This document shows positions 27,672-36,543 of a DNA stretch of 64,000 nucleotides, piece by piece (the first letter of the stretch is position 1; every line of letters starts with the position of its first letter). The translations under genes were made by a program, and so were the position numbers. Location: the NCBI GenBank assembly GCA_012729555.1, contig JAAYCX010000057.1, positions 20,821 through 84,820 of the forward strand. The letters are read 5' to 3'. This DNA is from Acidobacteriota bacterium. Lineage in GTDB: Bacteria; Acidobacteriota; UBA6911. Below the pieces are notes generated by a model. That model did no database searches and was not told where the DNA came from. It saw nothing but the letters and a program-made list of their open reading frames with translations.

Positions 27672-29029
27672 TTTCCCTCCATTCCGGGCGGACGGGCCCG
27701 GCGGGCGTCCCGGGTCTGCCCGGCCCGGACCCCCTTCAGGCTGTTGGGCCCGAACCCGGTGATTTCTACCTCGGCGAAGGAGCCGGGCGGAGTTTCGGGG
27801 CCGTCGAAATTCACGATCCGGTTGTCGGAGCTGCGGCCGGCCAGGGCCATCCGGCTGCGGGCCTTCCCCTCGACGAGAACCTCCACGATCCGTCCCACGT
27901 AGCGGGAGTTTCGGGCGGATTGAATGTGGCGCTGCCGCTCCTGGAGAAGCGTGAGCCTCCTCCCCTTCTCCTCGTCCGGGACATCGTCCTCGAGGGCGAG
28001 GGCCGCGGTGTCCGGGCGCGGGGAATATTTGAAGGAAAAGGCACTGTCGTATTGTACCTCATCGAGCAGGGTGAGGGTATCCTCAAAGTCCCCCTCGGTT
28101 TCGCCCGGAAAGCCGACGATCAGGTCGGTGGAGACGGCGATGGGGCGTGCCGCGGCGCGGATCCTCCGGATGATGTCCAGGTACTGCTCGCGCGTGTAGC
28201 CGCGCCTCATGGCCCTGAGGACCCGCGTGGACCCGGACTGCACCGGGAGGTGGATCTGGTTGCACACCGCCGGGCAGGAAACCATCGTCTCGAGCAGCTC
28301 GTCGGTGAAATCGCCCGGGTGGGGGGAGGTGAACCGGATGCGCCGGATGCCGGGGACCGCGGCCGCCTCCCGGAGCAGGCGCGCGAAACCGACGCCCGCC
28401 TCCCGGTCGCGGTAGGAGTTGACCGTCTGCCCGAGGAGGACGATTTCGACGTACCCTTCATCCGCCAGGGCCCGCACCTCCTCGAGGATGCGGGCGCTGG
28501 GGCGCGGCCGCTCGGGCCCCCGGGCGAGCGGCACCACGCAGAAGGAGCAGCGGCGGTTGCACCCCTCGCTGATGGTGACCCACGCGCTGTAGGTGCTGCG
28601 CCGGCGGATATACGGGGTTTCGGCCGCCGCGGCTGGCGGGTCGCCCCTCCGGGCGATGACGCTCCCGCCCGAGCCCCGGGCGCGCTCGATCAGTCCGGGC
28701 AGCAGCAGCCCCTTCTGCGGGCCGGCCACCACGTCGACGTAAGGCGCCCGCGCGAGGATTCTCCCCGGTTCGAGCTGGGCCATGCACCCGGCGACGCAGA
28801 TACGCAGGTCGGGGCGCTCCCGCTTCAGGCGCCGGAACTCGCCGAGGCGCGCGTAGACCTTCTCCACCGCCTTGTCGCGGACGCTGCAGGTGTTGAGCAC
28901 GATCACGTCGGCCGATTCGGGGCCGTCCGCCTCTTCGTAGCCGGCATGGTCCAGGACGCCGGAGATTTTCTCCGAATCCAGCTCGTTCATCTGGCATCCG
29001 AAGGTTTCGATCAGGTATTTCGGTTTCAT
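27668..29029 (-). CDS. miaB: tRNA-2-methylthio-N6-dimethylallyladenosine synthase MiaB
   Basis: 453 residues. The UPF0004 domain carries the auxiliary cluster cysteines C12, C48 and C82. The radical SAM motif C157-x3-C161-x2-C164 lies in EGCNRRCSFCVVP, and a C-terminal TRAM domain follows (about 380-445). It adds the methylthio group at A37 of tRNAs that read UNN codons. The GCQMNELDSE and NTCSVRDKAVEKVY segments point to MiaB rather than MtaB or RimO. It overlaps recN and the nuclease gene by ATGA at both ends. Confidence 0.95.
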   Translation of the reverse strand: MKPKYLIETFGCQMNELDSEKISGVLDHAGYEEADGPESADVIVLNTCSVRDKAVEKVYARLGEFRRLKRERPDLRICVAGCMAQLEPGRILARAPYVDVVAGPQKGLLLPGLIERARGSGGSVIARRGDPPAAAAETPYIRRRSTYSAWVTISEGCNRRCSFCVVPLARGPERPRPSARILEEVRALADEGYVEIVLLGQTVNSYRDREAGVGFARLLREAAAVPGIRRIRFTSPHPGDFTDELLETMVSCPAVCNQIHLPVQSGSTRVLRAMRRGYTREQYLDIIRRIRAAARPIAVSTDLIVGFPGETEGDFEDTLTLLDEVQYDSAFSFKYSPRPDTAALALEDDVPDEEKGRRLTLLQERQRHIQSARNSRYVGRIVEVLVEGKARSRMALAGRSSDNRIVNFDGPETPPGSFAEVEITGFGPNSLKGVRAGQTRDARRARPPGMEGK

Positions 29030-30756
29030 GGCGCCTTCGCGGTCGACTCCTTTTGCGGCGGCCGGGAGCGTTCCAGCATCTCGAGGGCGTAATGCCGCGT
29101 TTTCTCGGTGATCGTCTCCCCGCCCAGCATCCGGGAGAGTTCCTCCACGCGCGCCCCCTCGTCGAGCGGGAGCACCGCGGTTTCGGTCCTCCCCCCGGCG
29201 CTCTCCTTGCAGACGCGGTAGTGGCGGTGGGCGAAGGCGGCGATGTGCGGCAGGTGCGTGACGCACAGCACCTGGTTCGACCGGGCCAGGTCCCGGAGGC
29301 GCCTCCCGACGGCCTCCGCCACGCGCCCGCCGATTCCGGCGTCCACCTCGTCGAACACCAGGGTCCCTCCCGCGCGGGCGCCGCCGCACAGCGACTGGAC
29401 CGCCAGCATGATGCGCGAAAGCTCCCCGCCCGAGGCGATGGTTTCGAGGGGCCGCATCTCCTCCCCCTCGTTGGGCGCTATCCAGAACTCTACCCGGTCC
29501 ATGCCCCGAGGTCCATACCCCGCCGGGATCCCCCGCGCGCCCTCCCCTTCCCCGGCCGGGTGAAAGCGTACCTCGAGCCGCATGCGGTCCATCGCGAGGG
29601 CCCCGAATTCCGCGCGGATCCTCTGCTCGAGCGCCGCGGCGTCCCGCCGGCGTTTTTCCGAAAGGGTGCGGGCGAGCGCGGCGTAGGCGTCGAGCGCCCG
29701 GGCGAGTTCTTCCCGGAGGCGCCCGGCGGAGCCGGAGGCCGATTCGAGCGCCTCCAGTTCCCCGGCGCACCGGCTGCCCGAGGCCAGGACCTCCTCGCAG
29801 GAGGCGCCGTATTTGCGGGCGAGGGCATCGAGCGCCTGCAGCCGCTGGTGGACCTCCTCGAGCCTTTCGGCGCTGAAATCGCTGCGGGATCCGTAGTCCC
29901 TTGCGGCGTAGGCCAGGTCCTCCAGCCGGTAACGGCTTTCCTCGACCGGCGCGCGGTGCGCGGCCCAGTCGGGGTCGAGCGCCTCCAGTTCGCCGAGGAG
30001 GCGCCCGAGCTGGGCCAGCCCCCCGAGGAGCGGGGTTTCCCCCTCGTAGAGGAGTCTATAGATCCCCGCCGCCCGCTCGAGGATCCGCTCGCGGTTGGAC
30101 AGGAGGGCGCGCTCGTTCTCGAGCTCCTCCCGTTCCCCCGGGCGGGGATCGACCCTGCGGATCTCCTCGACCTGGAAGCGGAGGATGTCGATGCGGCGCG
30201 CCCTTTCCTCCTCCCCCGTTTCCACCTTTTCCAGCTCCCGGGCGGCGTCGCGCAGCCTTCGGTAGAGGGCGCCCGCCTCCCGGCGCAGCTCGGCGTTCCC
30301 GCCGAAATCGTCGAGCCACGCGAGGTGGGTCGCGAGGTCGAGGAGAGAGCGCTGCTCCTGCTGCCCGCAGATGTCGGCCAGCGCGCCCCCCATCGCCTTC
30401 AGGAACCCGAGCGTCGCCAGCCCCTGGTTCACGTGGATCCGGTTGCGTCCCGAGGCCGAGATTTCGCGCCGGATCCGCAGCCGCTGCTCCCCGGGGGTGT
30501 CGAACCCCGCCTCCCTGAGAAGAGAGCGGACCTTCCGCCGCCCCCGGAGGTCGAAAATCCCCTCGATGACGGCGGCGTCGCACCCCGACCGGACATAGTC
30601 CACGGAGGAGCGGGAGCCGAGCAGCAGCCCCAGCGCGTCCACGAGGATCGATTTGCCCGATCCGGTCTCCCCCGTCAGGAGGTTGAGCCCGGCCCCGAAC
30701 TCGATCTCCAGCTCGCGGATCAGCGCAAAATTGCGGATTCTGAGCAGTTGCAGCAT
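29026..30756 (-). CDS. recN: DNA repair protein RecN
   Basis: 576 residues of the SMC-like RecN family. Walker A is GETGSGKS at 29-36. A long coiled-coil pair follows, then the ABC signature region ASGGELSRIMLAVQS and Walker B TLVFDEVDAGIGG. RecN acts in double-strand break repair. The ATG at 30756 is preferred because LLRIRNFALI is the canonical beginning; a 31-codon extension would run through the leader. It has its own promoter. Confidence 0.95.
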   Translation of the reverse strand: MLQLLRIRNFALIRELEIEFGAGLNLLTGETGSGKSILVDALGLLLGSRSSVDYVRSGCDAAVIEGIFDLRGRRKVRSLLREAGFDTPGEQRLRIRREISASGRNRIHVNQGLATLGFLKAMGGALADICGQQEQRSLLDLATHLAWLDDFGGNAELRREAGALYRRLRDAARELEKVETGEEERARRIDILRFQVEEIRRVDPRPGEREELENERALLSNRERILERAAGIYRLLYEGETPLLGGLAQLGRLLGELEALDPDWAAHRAPVEESRYRLEDLAYAARDYGSRSDFSAERLEEVHQRLQALDALARKYGASCEEVLASGSRCAGELEALESASGSAGRLREELARALDAYAALARTLSEKRRRDAAALEQRIRAEFGALAMDRMRLEVRFHPAGEGEGARGIPAGYGPRGMDRVEFWIAPNEGEEMRPLETIASGGELSRIMLAVQSLCGGARAGGTLVFDEVDAGIGGRVAEAVGRRLRDLARSNQVLCVTHLPHIAAFAHRHYRVCKESAGGRTETAVLPLDEGARVEELSRMLGGETITEKTRHYALEMLERSRPPQKESTAKAP

Positions 30757-30824
30757 CTCACGGACCTTTACGTGACAGGATCGGACTCCCTGCACGCGCC
30801 CTGCACGCGGCGCGGCCGAAACCC

Positions 30825-30853
30825 ATTGTATTAAACGGCCCCGCGACAATCAA
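30825..30853 (-). promoter_or_regulatory. Promoter of recN
   Basis: On the minus strand TTGATT (30853-30848), a 17-base spacer and TACAAT (30830-30825). I see no clear LexA-type site next to it. Confidence 0.65.
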
Positions 30854-30939
30854 AACAACCTTTTTTCCGCCCCGGGGCGCCCGGTCGCCCGGCGTCCGGA
30901 AACGGTGCGGGGCCCCGGCCGGGACTTCGGGCAAAGGGA

Positions 30940-30967
30940 TTGACTTGCTCGGCGGCCATATGATACT
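30940..30967 (+). promoter_or_regulatory. Candidate promoter of the tol-pal operon
   Basis: TTGACT (30940-30945), a 16-base spacer and GATACT (30962-30967). The start site would be near 30974, about 20 bases before the tolQ ribosome-binding site. This excludes the TTG at 30967 as a start codon. Confidence 0.55.
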
Positions 30968-30993
30968 TGTGCCAGCTGCACCCACTTTCGCGC

Positions 30994-30999
30994 GGAGGG
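30994..30999 (+). promoter_or_regulatory. Ribosome-binding site of tolQ (decides a non-AUG start)
   Basis: GGAGGG is 6 bases before an ATC codon that is in frame with tolQ. No ATG, GTG or TTG occurs within 20 bases downstream in any useful frame. The nearest in-frame TTG is 24 bases away. Confidence 0.6.
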
Positions 31000-31005
31000 A
31001 TCGCC

Positions 31006-31749
31006 ATCGACATCGTCACACTGTTGCTGCTGCAGGCCACGCCGACCGAACTTGCGCCGCCCGAAGCCGTTTCGGGTTCGCTCTGGACCGTTTTCGCCCA
31101 CGCCAGCGGGTTCGCCTTCGCGATCCTTCTGCTCCTCATCCTCTTCTCGCTCCTATCCTGGACCATCATTTTCCGCAAGTGGATGACTTTCAGGCAGATC
31201 GGCCGCCAGAGCCGGGAGTTCGTCTCCTTCTTCCGCAAGAGCGAGCGCCTCAGCGAGGTCCACGCCGCCTGCGAACACTACCACGGCTCCCCCCTGCCGG
31301 GGATCTTCAGCGCGGGGTACCAGGAACTCAACGCCCAGATCCAGGCCCTGAAGCCCCCGCAGAACGACTCGATCGCCCTCGGCGAGCGTCATATCGCGGG
31401 CGTCCAGCGCGCGCTCGAGCGCGCCGCGGCCGCCGAACTTTCGGTGCTCGAACGGAGCATGAGCTGGCTGGCCACCACCGGCTCGGTCACCCCCTTCATA
31501 GGGCTGCTCGGCACGGTGATCGGCATCATCAACGCCTTCAACGGCCTGGGGATGGTCAAGACGGCCTCGATCCAGGCCGTGGCCCCCGGCATCGCCGAGG
31601 CCCTCATCGCGACGGCGGCCGGGCTGTTCGCGGCGATTCCGGCCGTCATCGCCTACAACCATTTCCTCGCGCGGCTCAAAGGGGTGGCCGCCGAAATGGA
31701 CGACTTTTCGATGGAATTCGTCAACCTGGTAGAACGGAGTTTCCGCTGA
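31006..31749 (+). CDS. tolQ: TolQ/ExbB-family proton channel subunit
   Basis: About 247 residues with three membrane helices: an N-terminal one (FAFAILLLLILFSLLSW) and two after the cytoplasmic loop (SVTPFIGLLGTVIGIINAF and IAEALIATAAGLFAAIPAVI), which carry the conserved TolQ pore residues. It uses the proton gradient with TolR to energise TolA and keep the outer membrane constricted at division. The start is unusual: the best placed codon after GGAGGG is ATC. The open frame reaches back to a TTG at 30967, but that overlaps the promoter. Neighbours tolR, tolA, tolB, pal and cpoB identify it as TolQ rather than ExbB. Confidence 0.9.
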   Translation: MDIVTLLLLQATPTELAPPEAVSGSLWTVFAHASGFAFAILLLLILFSLLSWTIIFRKWMTFRQIGRQSREFVSFFRKSERLSEVHAACEHYHGSPLPGIFSAGYQELNAQIQALKPPQNDSIALGERHIAGVQRALERAAAAELSVLERSMSWLATTGSVTPFIGLLGTVIGIINAFNGLGMVKTASIQAVAPGIAEALIATAAGLFAAIPAVIAYNHFLARLKGVAAEMDDFSMEFVNLVERSFR

Positions 31750-32169
31750 ATGGCGTTCACGAACCCGCAGGGGCGCACGTCGACGTCCCTTTCCGAAATC
31801 AACGTCACCCCGCTGGTAGACGTCATGCTGGTGCTGCTCGTCATCTTCATGGTGACCGCCCCGATGCTGCAGACGGGGATCGACGTCGAGCTCCCCGAGA
31901 CCCGCAACGTCCGGGACGTCAATCCCGAGGAACGCATCATCATCTCCATCAGCCGGCAGGGGGACATCTTCTACGGGTCCGAGGCGGTCAATTTCTCGAC
32001 CATCCCCGAGCGCCTGCACAAGGACGCCCGCGGCCCGAAGGACGCCATCTTTCTCCGGGCGGACAAGGACGTCAAATGGAACTCCATAGTCTCCGTGATC
32101 GATGCGGTCCGGGGCGCCGGTTTCAGCGAAATCAAACTTGTCACCAAGCCTTTCACGACGCCCCGATAG
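31750..32169 (+). CDS. tolR: TolR/ExbD-family protein
   Basis: 139 residues with a short cytoplasmic start, one membrane helix bearing the essential aspartate D24 in PLVDVMLVLLVIFMVTAP, and a periplasmic domain. It partners with TolQ in the proton-driven motor. The ATG follows the tolQ stop without a gap. The segment AIFLRADKDVKWNSIVSVID is typical of ExbD/TolR periplasmic domains. Confidence 0.95.
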   Translation: MAFTNPQGRTSTSLSEINVTPLVDVMLVLLVIFMVTAPMLQTGIDVELPETRNVRDVNPEERIIISISRQGDIFYGSEAVNFSTIPERLHKDARGPKDAIFLRADKDVKWNSIVSVIDAVRGAGFSEIKLVTKPFTTPR

Positions 32170-32197
32170 GGCCCGCAGAGGCGCTTTTGGCCCGACC

Positions 32198-32983
32198 ATG
32201 AACCGATCCCGCAATCCCGGCACGCTTCTCGAGATCCCGCTTGTCCGGGAAACGTACGGCCGGTCGTGGCTCACCTCCGTAGCGGTCCACGCGGTGGCCG
32301 TCCTCGTGGCCTTTTTCGGCGCGCGGCTGCTCCCCCAGAGGACGATCCAGCTCGGGGGCGGCCCCGGCGGGGGGATCGGGGCCGATGTTTCCACCGTGGG
32401 GGTGGTGGACACCCTGTCGGGAGGAGCCGGGATGGTCAAGCCCTCCATGGTGCCGCGGCCTCCCGCCCTCCTGAAGGAGGCCCCTGCCAAACCCGAGAAG
32501 GCGATCCCCCTGCCGGGGACCACGGAAACCCCCAAACGCAAGCCCCCCGTGGCCACCCCCGCGCCCCCGCCGGAGGCGATCCGGAACATCATCCCCACGG
32601 CGCCCGAGCCCGGGTCGGGGGGCGCCGCCGCGGCGGGGGCCGGAAGCGGCGGGGGGAGCGGCGGCGGCAGCGGGGTCTCCATCGGTGGGGGCTCGGGGGG
32701 GTTCGGCGACTCCTATTACGCCCTCGGGGTCGAAAAACGGATCAGCGACAACTGGATGAGGCCCCCCGAAGGGCTGCGGGTCCGGATCGTCTACAGCTTT
32801 TACATCGCGGCCAACGGCGCGATCTACAACGTCAAACTGGAAACATCATCGGGCAACTCGCAGATGGACCTGACGGCGCTGCGCGCCATCAACGCCTCCA
32901 ACCCGCTCTCGCCGCCGCCGCTAGAATACCGGGGGAAGGCCATACAGTTCGTCGCCGAGTTCATCTACCCGCCCGTTCCATAG
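32198..32983 (+). CDS. tolA: TolA/TonB-like energy transducer
   Basis: 261 residues. One N-terminal membrane helix (SVAVHAVAVLVAFFGARLL) is followed by a Pro-rich periplasmic linker (about 85-140), a Gly/Ser-rich stretch (about 145-175) and a C-terminal TonB/TolA-type domain with YYALGVEKRISDNWMRP and VYSFYIAANGAIYNVKLETSSGN. It carries TolQR motion to the outer membrane. The long Ala/Lys helix of enterobacterial TolA is absent, which is usual outside proteobacteria. Sequence alone would allow TonB; position between tolR and tolB argues for TolA. Confidence 0.87.
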   Translation: MNRSRNPGTLLEIPLVRETYGRSWLTSVAVHAVAVLVAFFGARLLPQRTIQLGGGPGGGIGADVSTVGVVDTLSGGAGMVKPSMVPRPPALLKEAPAKPEKAIPLPGTTETPKRKPPVATPAPPPEAIRNIIPTAPEPGSGGAAAAGAGSGGGSGGGSGVSIGGGSGGFGDSYYALGVEKRISDNWMRPPEGLRVRIVYSFYIAANGAIYNVKLETSSGNSQMDLTALRAINASNPLSPPPLEYRGKAIQFVAEFIYPPVP

Positions 32984-33005
32984 CCGATTCCGACAAAGGA
33001 GCGTC

Positions 33006-34334
33006 ATGCCGGTCAAAACAGCCTGTTTTCTTCTGCTGGCCTTTCTCAGCGTCCAGCCTTCCCTGCTGACCCAGGAATCCTCCAGGGTCACGCTCTTTCC
33101 CAAGCCCTCCGAGGACCTCATCCTCGCCGTGGGGGACGTGCAGGCCGCCCCGGGCGGCGCCGGGACCGAACTCGCGACCGCGGTCGAAACCTTCAACCGC
33201 GTCCTCTGGGACGATCTCTCCTTCGCCGGCTTCTTCACCATCGCGGGGAGGGGGTTTTACCCTCCCGCGCCGATCGTACGCCCCGAAACCGACATCGATT
33301 ACGAGGCCTGGAACGCCATCCCGTTCAAGGTCAGCTTCCTGACCGTCGGGACCGTGAGCCTCTCCCGCAACGTCCTCCGGGCGGAGGTGAGCGTTTACGA
33401 CATGAAGCAGAGAAAGCGCGCGTTCGGCAAGGCCTACACCGGTGACCCGGGACAGATCCGCACCATGGCCCATTACTGGGCGGACGAGATCGTCTACCAG
33501 CTCACCGCCGGGACCTCCCGCGGCATCGCCTCCAGCCGGATCGCCTACGTCGCGCGCAAGGGGAACGCAAAGGAGATCCACACCATGGATTACGACGGCC
33601 ACAATTCCCGCGCCTTCACCCACGGCGGGAGCCTGAACCTGTTCCCCCACTGGGCGCCCGACAACTCCAAGCTGGCTTTCGTCAGCTACCGGCCGAAGCC
33701 CGAGATCACCATCTATTCCTACCTCGACGGTTCCCGCCTCCCCTTCCCGATGTTCAACACCTTCGCCTCCTCCCCGGCGATTTCTCCCGACGGCAGCGAG
33801 GTCATCTTCGCGCTGCGCACCCCGAGGGGGGACCCCGATCTCTTCATTTCCCGGCTGGACGGGTCGAACCGCCGCAACATCACCAACAATCCCGCGATCG
33901 ACAGCTCCCCCACCTGGTCCCCCTCCGGGCGGCAGATCGCCTACATCTCGGGGATGCCGGGCCAGATCCACATCTGCGACGCCGACGGGTCCAACGTCCG
34001 GCGCATCGTCAAGGAGGGGGGGGACGCCGACGGCGTGGCCTGGTCCCCGGACGGGAAATGGCTCGCCTTTCACTGGAAGCCGCGCCGCAGCCCGAACTAC
34101 GAGATCTTCGTCGTCGACTCCACCGGCGGCACCATCCGCCAGTTGACCAGCGGCGGCGGCAGCAACGAATACCCGACCTGGGCCCCGGACGGGCGCCACC
34201 TGGCGTTCCAGTCCAACCGGACCGGGAGCTGGCAGATCTACACCATGCTGCTCGAGGGGAGCGAGCCGCGCAGGATCACCCACTCGGGGAACAACACGAG
34301 CCCGTCCTGGAGCGGCTATTTCCGCAGGGACTAG
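33006..34334 (+). CDS. tolB: Tol-Pal system protein TolB
   Basis: 442 residues with a signal peptide (ACFLLLAFLSVQPSLLTQ), an N-terminal alpha/beta domain (TAVETFNRVLWDDLSFAGFF) and a six-bladed beta-propeller with repeated motifs such as FPHWAPDNSKLAFVSYR, SSPAISPDGSEVIFALR, SSPTWSPSGRQIAYIS and YPTWAPDGRHLAFQSN. TolB is periplasmic and binds Pal and the C-terminal domain of TolA. It lies 22 bases after tolA. Confidence 0.97.
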   Translation: MPVKTACFLLLAFLSVQPSLLTQESSRVTLFPKPSEDLILAVGDVQAAPGGAGTELATAVETFNRVLWDDLSFAGFFTIAGRGFYPPAPIVRPETDIDYEAWNAIPFKVSFLTVGTVSLSRNVLRAEVSVYDMKQRKRAFGKAYTGDPGQIRTMAHYWADEIVYQLTAGTSRGIASSRIAYVARKGNAKEIHTMDYDGHNSRAFTHGGSLNLFPHWAPDNSKLAFVSYRPKPEITIYSYLDGSRLPFPMFNTFASSPAISPDGSEVIFALRTPRGDPDLFISRLDGSNRRNITNNPAIDSSPTWSPSGRQIAYISGMPGQIHICDADGSNVRRIVKEGGDADGVAWSPDGKWLAFHWKPRRSPNYEIFVVDSTGGTIRQLTSGGGSNEYPTWAPDGRHLAFQSNRTGSWQIYTMLLEGSEPRRITHSGNNTSPSWSGYFRRD

Positions 34335-34350
34335 TTTCGTCCCGGACAGG

Positions 34351-34379
34351 TTTCCCGCGGCCGGCGCGCGTGTTATACT
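34351..34379 (+). promoter_or_regulatory. Possible internal promoter before pal
   Basis: TTTCCC (34351-34356), a 17-base spacer and TATACT (34374-34379) in the 89-base gap between tolB and pal. The -35 is weak. Confidence 0.4.
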
Positions 34380-34423
34380 CACCCTCATATAACCCGAACG
34401 TTTCTGGAAGGAGAGATCGCCCC

Positions 34424-35188
34424 ATGAAGAGATCACCGGTTCTGCTCGCCTCGACGGCCTTGCTCCTGCTGGCCGTCATGATTTCGGCCCCGGGCTGCGC
34501 CAAAAAAGTGTCGCCGCCCCCTCCCGCCGCGGAGCCCGAGGTGGCCGTGAGGGAAACCCCCGCGGCGCCGGCCCCGACCATCACGCTGACGGCATCCCCC
34601 TCGGCGATCGAGAAGGGACAGGCCACGACCCTCTCATGGCGGTCGACCAACGCCACCGGGGTCAACATCACGGGCGGCATCGGGACCGTGGAGGAATCGG
34701 GGAGCCGGACGGTGAGCCCCGGCGCCTCCACCACCTATACGGCGCGGGCCACCGGGCCCGGAGGGGACGCCGTGGCCGAAGCGCGCGTCACCGTCTCCGC
34801 ACCGGTCGCCGTCACCCCGCCCCCGTCGGCGGCGGTGAGCGACGCCGCGTTCTTCGAGGCCAGCATCAGGGACTGCTTCTTCGACCTGGACGAGTATTCC
34901 ATCAACGAGGACGCCCGGCGCGCCCTCCTCGCCAACGCCCGCGCGCTGGCCGAGCGCCCCTCGCTGCGGGTGACGATCGAGGGACATTGCGACGAGCGGG
35001 GATCGGAAAAATACAACCTGGCGCTGGGGGACCGCCGCGCCAATTCCGCCCGGGATTTCCTGATTTCCCAGGGGATCGACTCCTCCCGCATCGACACCAT
35101 ATCCTACGGCGAGGAACGCCCCTTCTGCGAGGAACAGAGCGAGGAGTGCTGGCAGCTGAACCGGCGCGCGCACTTCGTCATGCGTTAG
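34424..35188 (+). CDS. pal: Peptidoglycan-associated lipoprotein Pal with an Ig-like insert
   Basis: 254 residues. A lipoprotein signal ends in APGC with lipidated C25. Residues about 52-125 (ITLTASPSAIEKGQATTLSW ... GSRTVSPGASTTYTARATGPGG) look like a bacterial Ig-like beta-sandwich. The OmpA-like peptidoglycan-binding domain occupies about 140-254, with the diaminopimelate-binding region VTIEGHCDERGSEKYNLALG and RRANSARDFL. Ordinary Pal is about 170 residues, so the extra domain explains the size. It tethers the outer membrane to peptidoglycan. The ATG follows GGAAGGAGAG. Confidence 0.93.
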   Translation: MKRSPVLLASTALLLLAVMISAPGCAKKVSPPPPAAEPEVAVRETPAAPAPTITLTASPSAIEKGQATTLSWRSTNATGVNITGGIGTVEESGSRTVSPGASTTYTARATGPGGDAVAEARVTVSAPVAVTPPPSAAVSDAAFFEASIRDCFFDLDEYSINEDARRALLANARALAERPSLRVTIEGHCDERGSEKYNLALGDRRANSARDFLISQGIDSSRIDTISYGEERPFCEEQSEECWQLNRRAHFVMR

Positions 35189-35203
35189 ACCTGGAGAAAA
35201 CCG

Positions 35204-36028
35204 ATGAAGCGTAATTTTTTGTTCTGCCTTCTGGCGGCGTCGATCGCCGCCTGCCCCCTCGCCGAGGCCGGCACCAAGGAGGAACTGGTGAGGCTTCAGA
35301 GCGACGTCCTGGCGCTGCAGAACCAGATCCGCGAGTTCGACAAGGGCTATACGGAAAAGCTGGACAGCCTGCGCAGCCTGGTGATCCAGCTCAACGACCA
35401 GGCGGCCCGCTCCGGCCTGGTCCTCGACAGGATCGTCGCGGCCATGGAGAACACCGAGGCCGGAGCGCGCGAGGCCGACCGGGGCCTGCTCGAGGAGGTG
35501 CGGCGGCTCTCGGAAAAGGTGGATGACCTCGGCACGCGCACCAGCGCGCTGGCCCAGCAGCTCGGCGAGCTCAAGGTGCAGTCGGCCAGCCTCGGGCCGG
35601 CCGCCTCCCCGGGCCTCTCCCCGGAGGTTCTCTACAACCAGGCCTTCGGCGATTTCGTGCAGGGGAATTTCGACCTGGCGATCGAGGGATTCAGCGCCTA
35701 CGTCGCCACCTACCCCGCCGGGGAGAAGGCGCCCGACGCGCTGCTCAACATCGGGGACGCCCACATCGGCCAGAACCGCCTGCCGCAGGCCGTGGCCGCC
35801 TTCACGCGCGTCATCAACGAATACGCGGAATCGCAAAAGGTCCCGAGCGCCCTCTTCAAGAGGGCCAGGGTGGAACTGGCGATGCAGGAGAAGGAAAACG
35901 CCGCCGCGGACCTGCGCAACATCGTCGAGAAGTTCCCCCAGTCTCCCGAGGCCGGGCTGGCCGAGGCGGAACTCGAGAAGCTGCGCACGGCGAAGCCCTC
36001 GGCCGCCCCGCGCCGACGGACCCGCTGA
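35204..36028 (+). CDS. cpoB: Cell division coordinator CpoB (YbgF)
   Basis: 274 residues with a signal peptide (FLFCLLAASIAACPLAEA), a coiled-coil segment (about 25-110: KEELVRLQSDVLALQNQIREF; LLEEVRRLSEKVDDLGTRTS) and a C-terminal TPR domain (about 140-260: LYNQAFGDFVQGNFDLAIEGF, APDALLNIGDAHIGQNRL, KVPSALFKRARVELAMQEKE). CpoB modulates TolA and couples outer-membrane constriction to septal peptidoglycan synthesis. It is 15 bases after pal, the usual last tol-pal gene. Confidence 0.93.
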   Translation: MKRNFLFCLLAASIAACPLAEAGTKEELVRLQSDVLALQNQIREFDKGYTEKLDSLRSLVIQLNDQAARSGLVLDRIVAAMENTEAGAREADRGLLEEVRRLSEKVDDLGTRTSALAQQLGELKVQSASLGPAASPGLSPEVLYNQAFGDFVQGNFDLAIEGFSAYVATYPAGEKAPDALLNIGDAHIGQNRLPQAVAAFTRVINEYAESQKVPSALFKRARVELAMQEKENAAADLRNIVEKFPQSPEAGLAEAELEKLRTAKPSAAPRRRTR

Positions 36029-36058
36029 TATCATCAACCCCACACAAGGATCACGACA

Positions 36059-36496
36059 ATGAGTTCACTCAACAAGGTCATGCTCATCGGAAACCTGGGA
36101 AAGGACCCCGAGGTCCGCTACACCCCCGACGGGACCCCGGTCGCCACCTTCAGCCTGGCGACCAGCGAGAACTGGACCGACAAGAGCGGCACGAAGCAGG
36201 AGCGCACGGAATGGCACACGGTCGTCGTCTGGAGGAAGCTGGCCGAGATCTGCAAGCGCTACCTCACGAAAGGGCGGCAGGTCTACATCGAGGGCCGGAT
36301 CCAGAGCCGGGAATGGAACGACAAGGAAGGCAACAAGCGGCGCACCACCGAAATCATAGCCACGCAGATGGTCATGCTGGGGAGCCGCCAGCAGGGCGCG
36401 TCCTCCGGGCCGGGCGATGACAGTTACGACCCGGGACCGGAAACGGGTCAGCCCTTCGGGGACGCCGGCATCACCGACAGCGATATTCCCTTCTAG
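36059..36496 (+). CDS. ssb: Single-stranded DNA-binding protein
   Basis: 145 residues. The OB fold is clear ([65 protein letters not shown]). A flexible Gly/Ser/Pro linker leads to the acidic tip DSDIPF that recruits partner proteins. It coats single-stranded DNA in replication, recombination and repair. It is 30 bases downstream of cpoB with AAGGA before the ATG, so it may be co-transcribed with tol-pal, an uncommon arrangement. Confidence 0.97.
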   Translation: MSSLNKVMLIGNLGKDPEVRYTPDGTPVATFSLATSENWTDKSGTKQERTEWHTVVVWRKLAEICKRYLTKGRQVYIEGRIQSREWNDKEGNKRRTTEIIATQMVMLGSRQQGASSGPGDDSYDPGPETGQPFGDAGITDSDIPF

Positions 36497-36543
36497 CCCG
36501 GATTCCCCGGGGCGCCCCGAGGGCGGCCCCGGGGAAGGTCCCA

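Noticed and set aside
30945..31005. Start of tolQ at the ATG around 30959
   Set aside because: That ATG is in a different frame from tolQ and lies within the predicted promoter.
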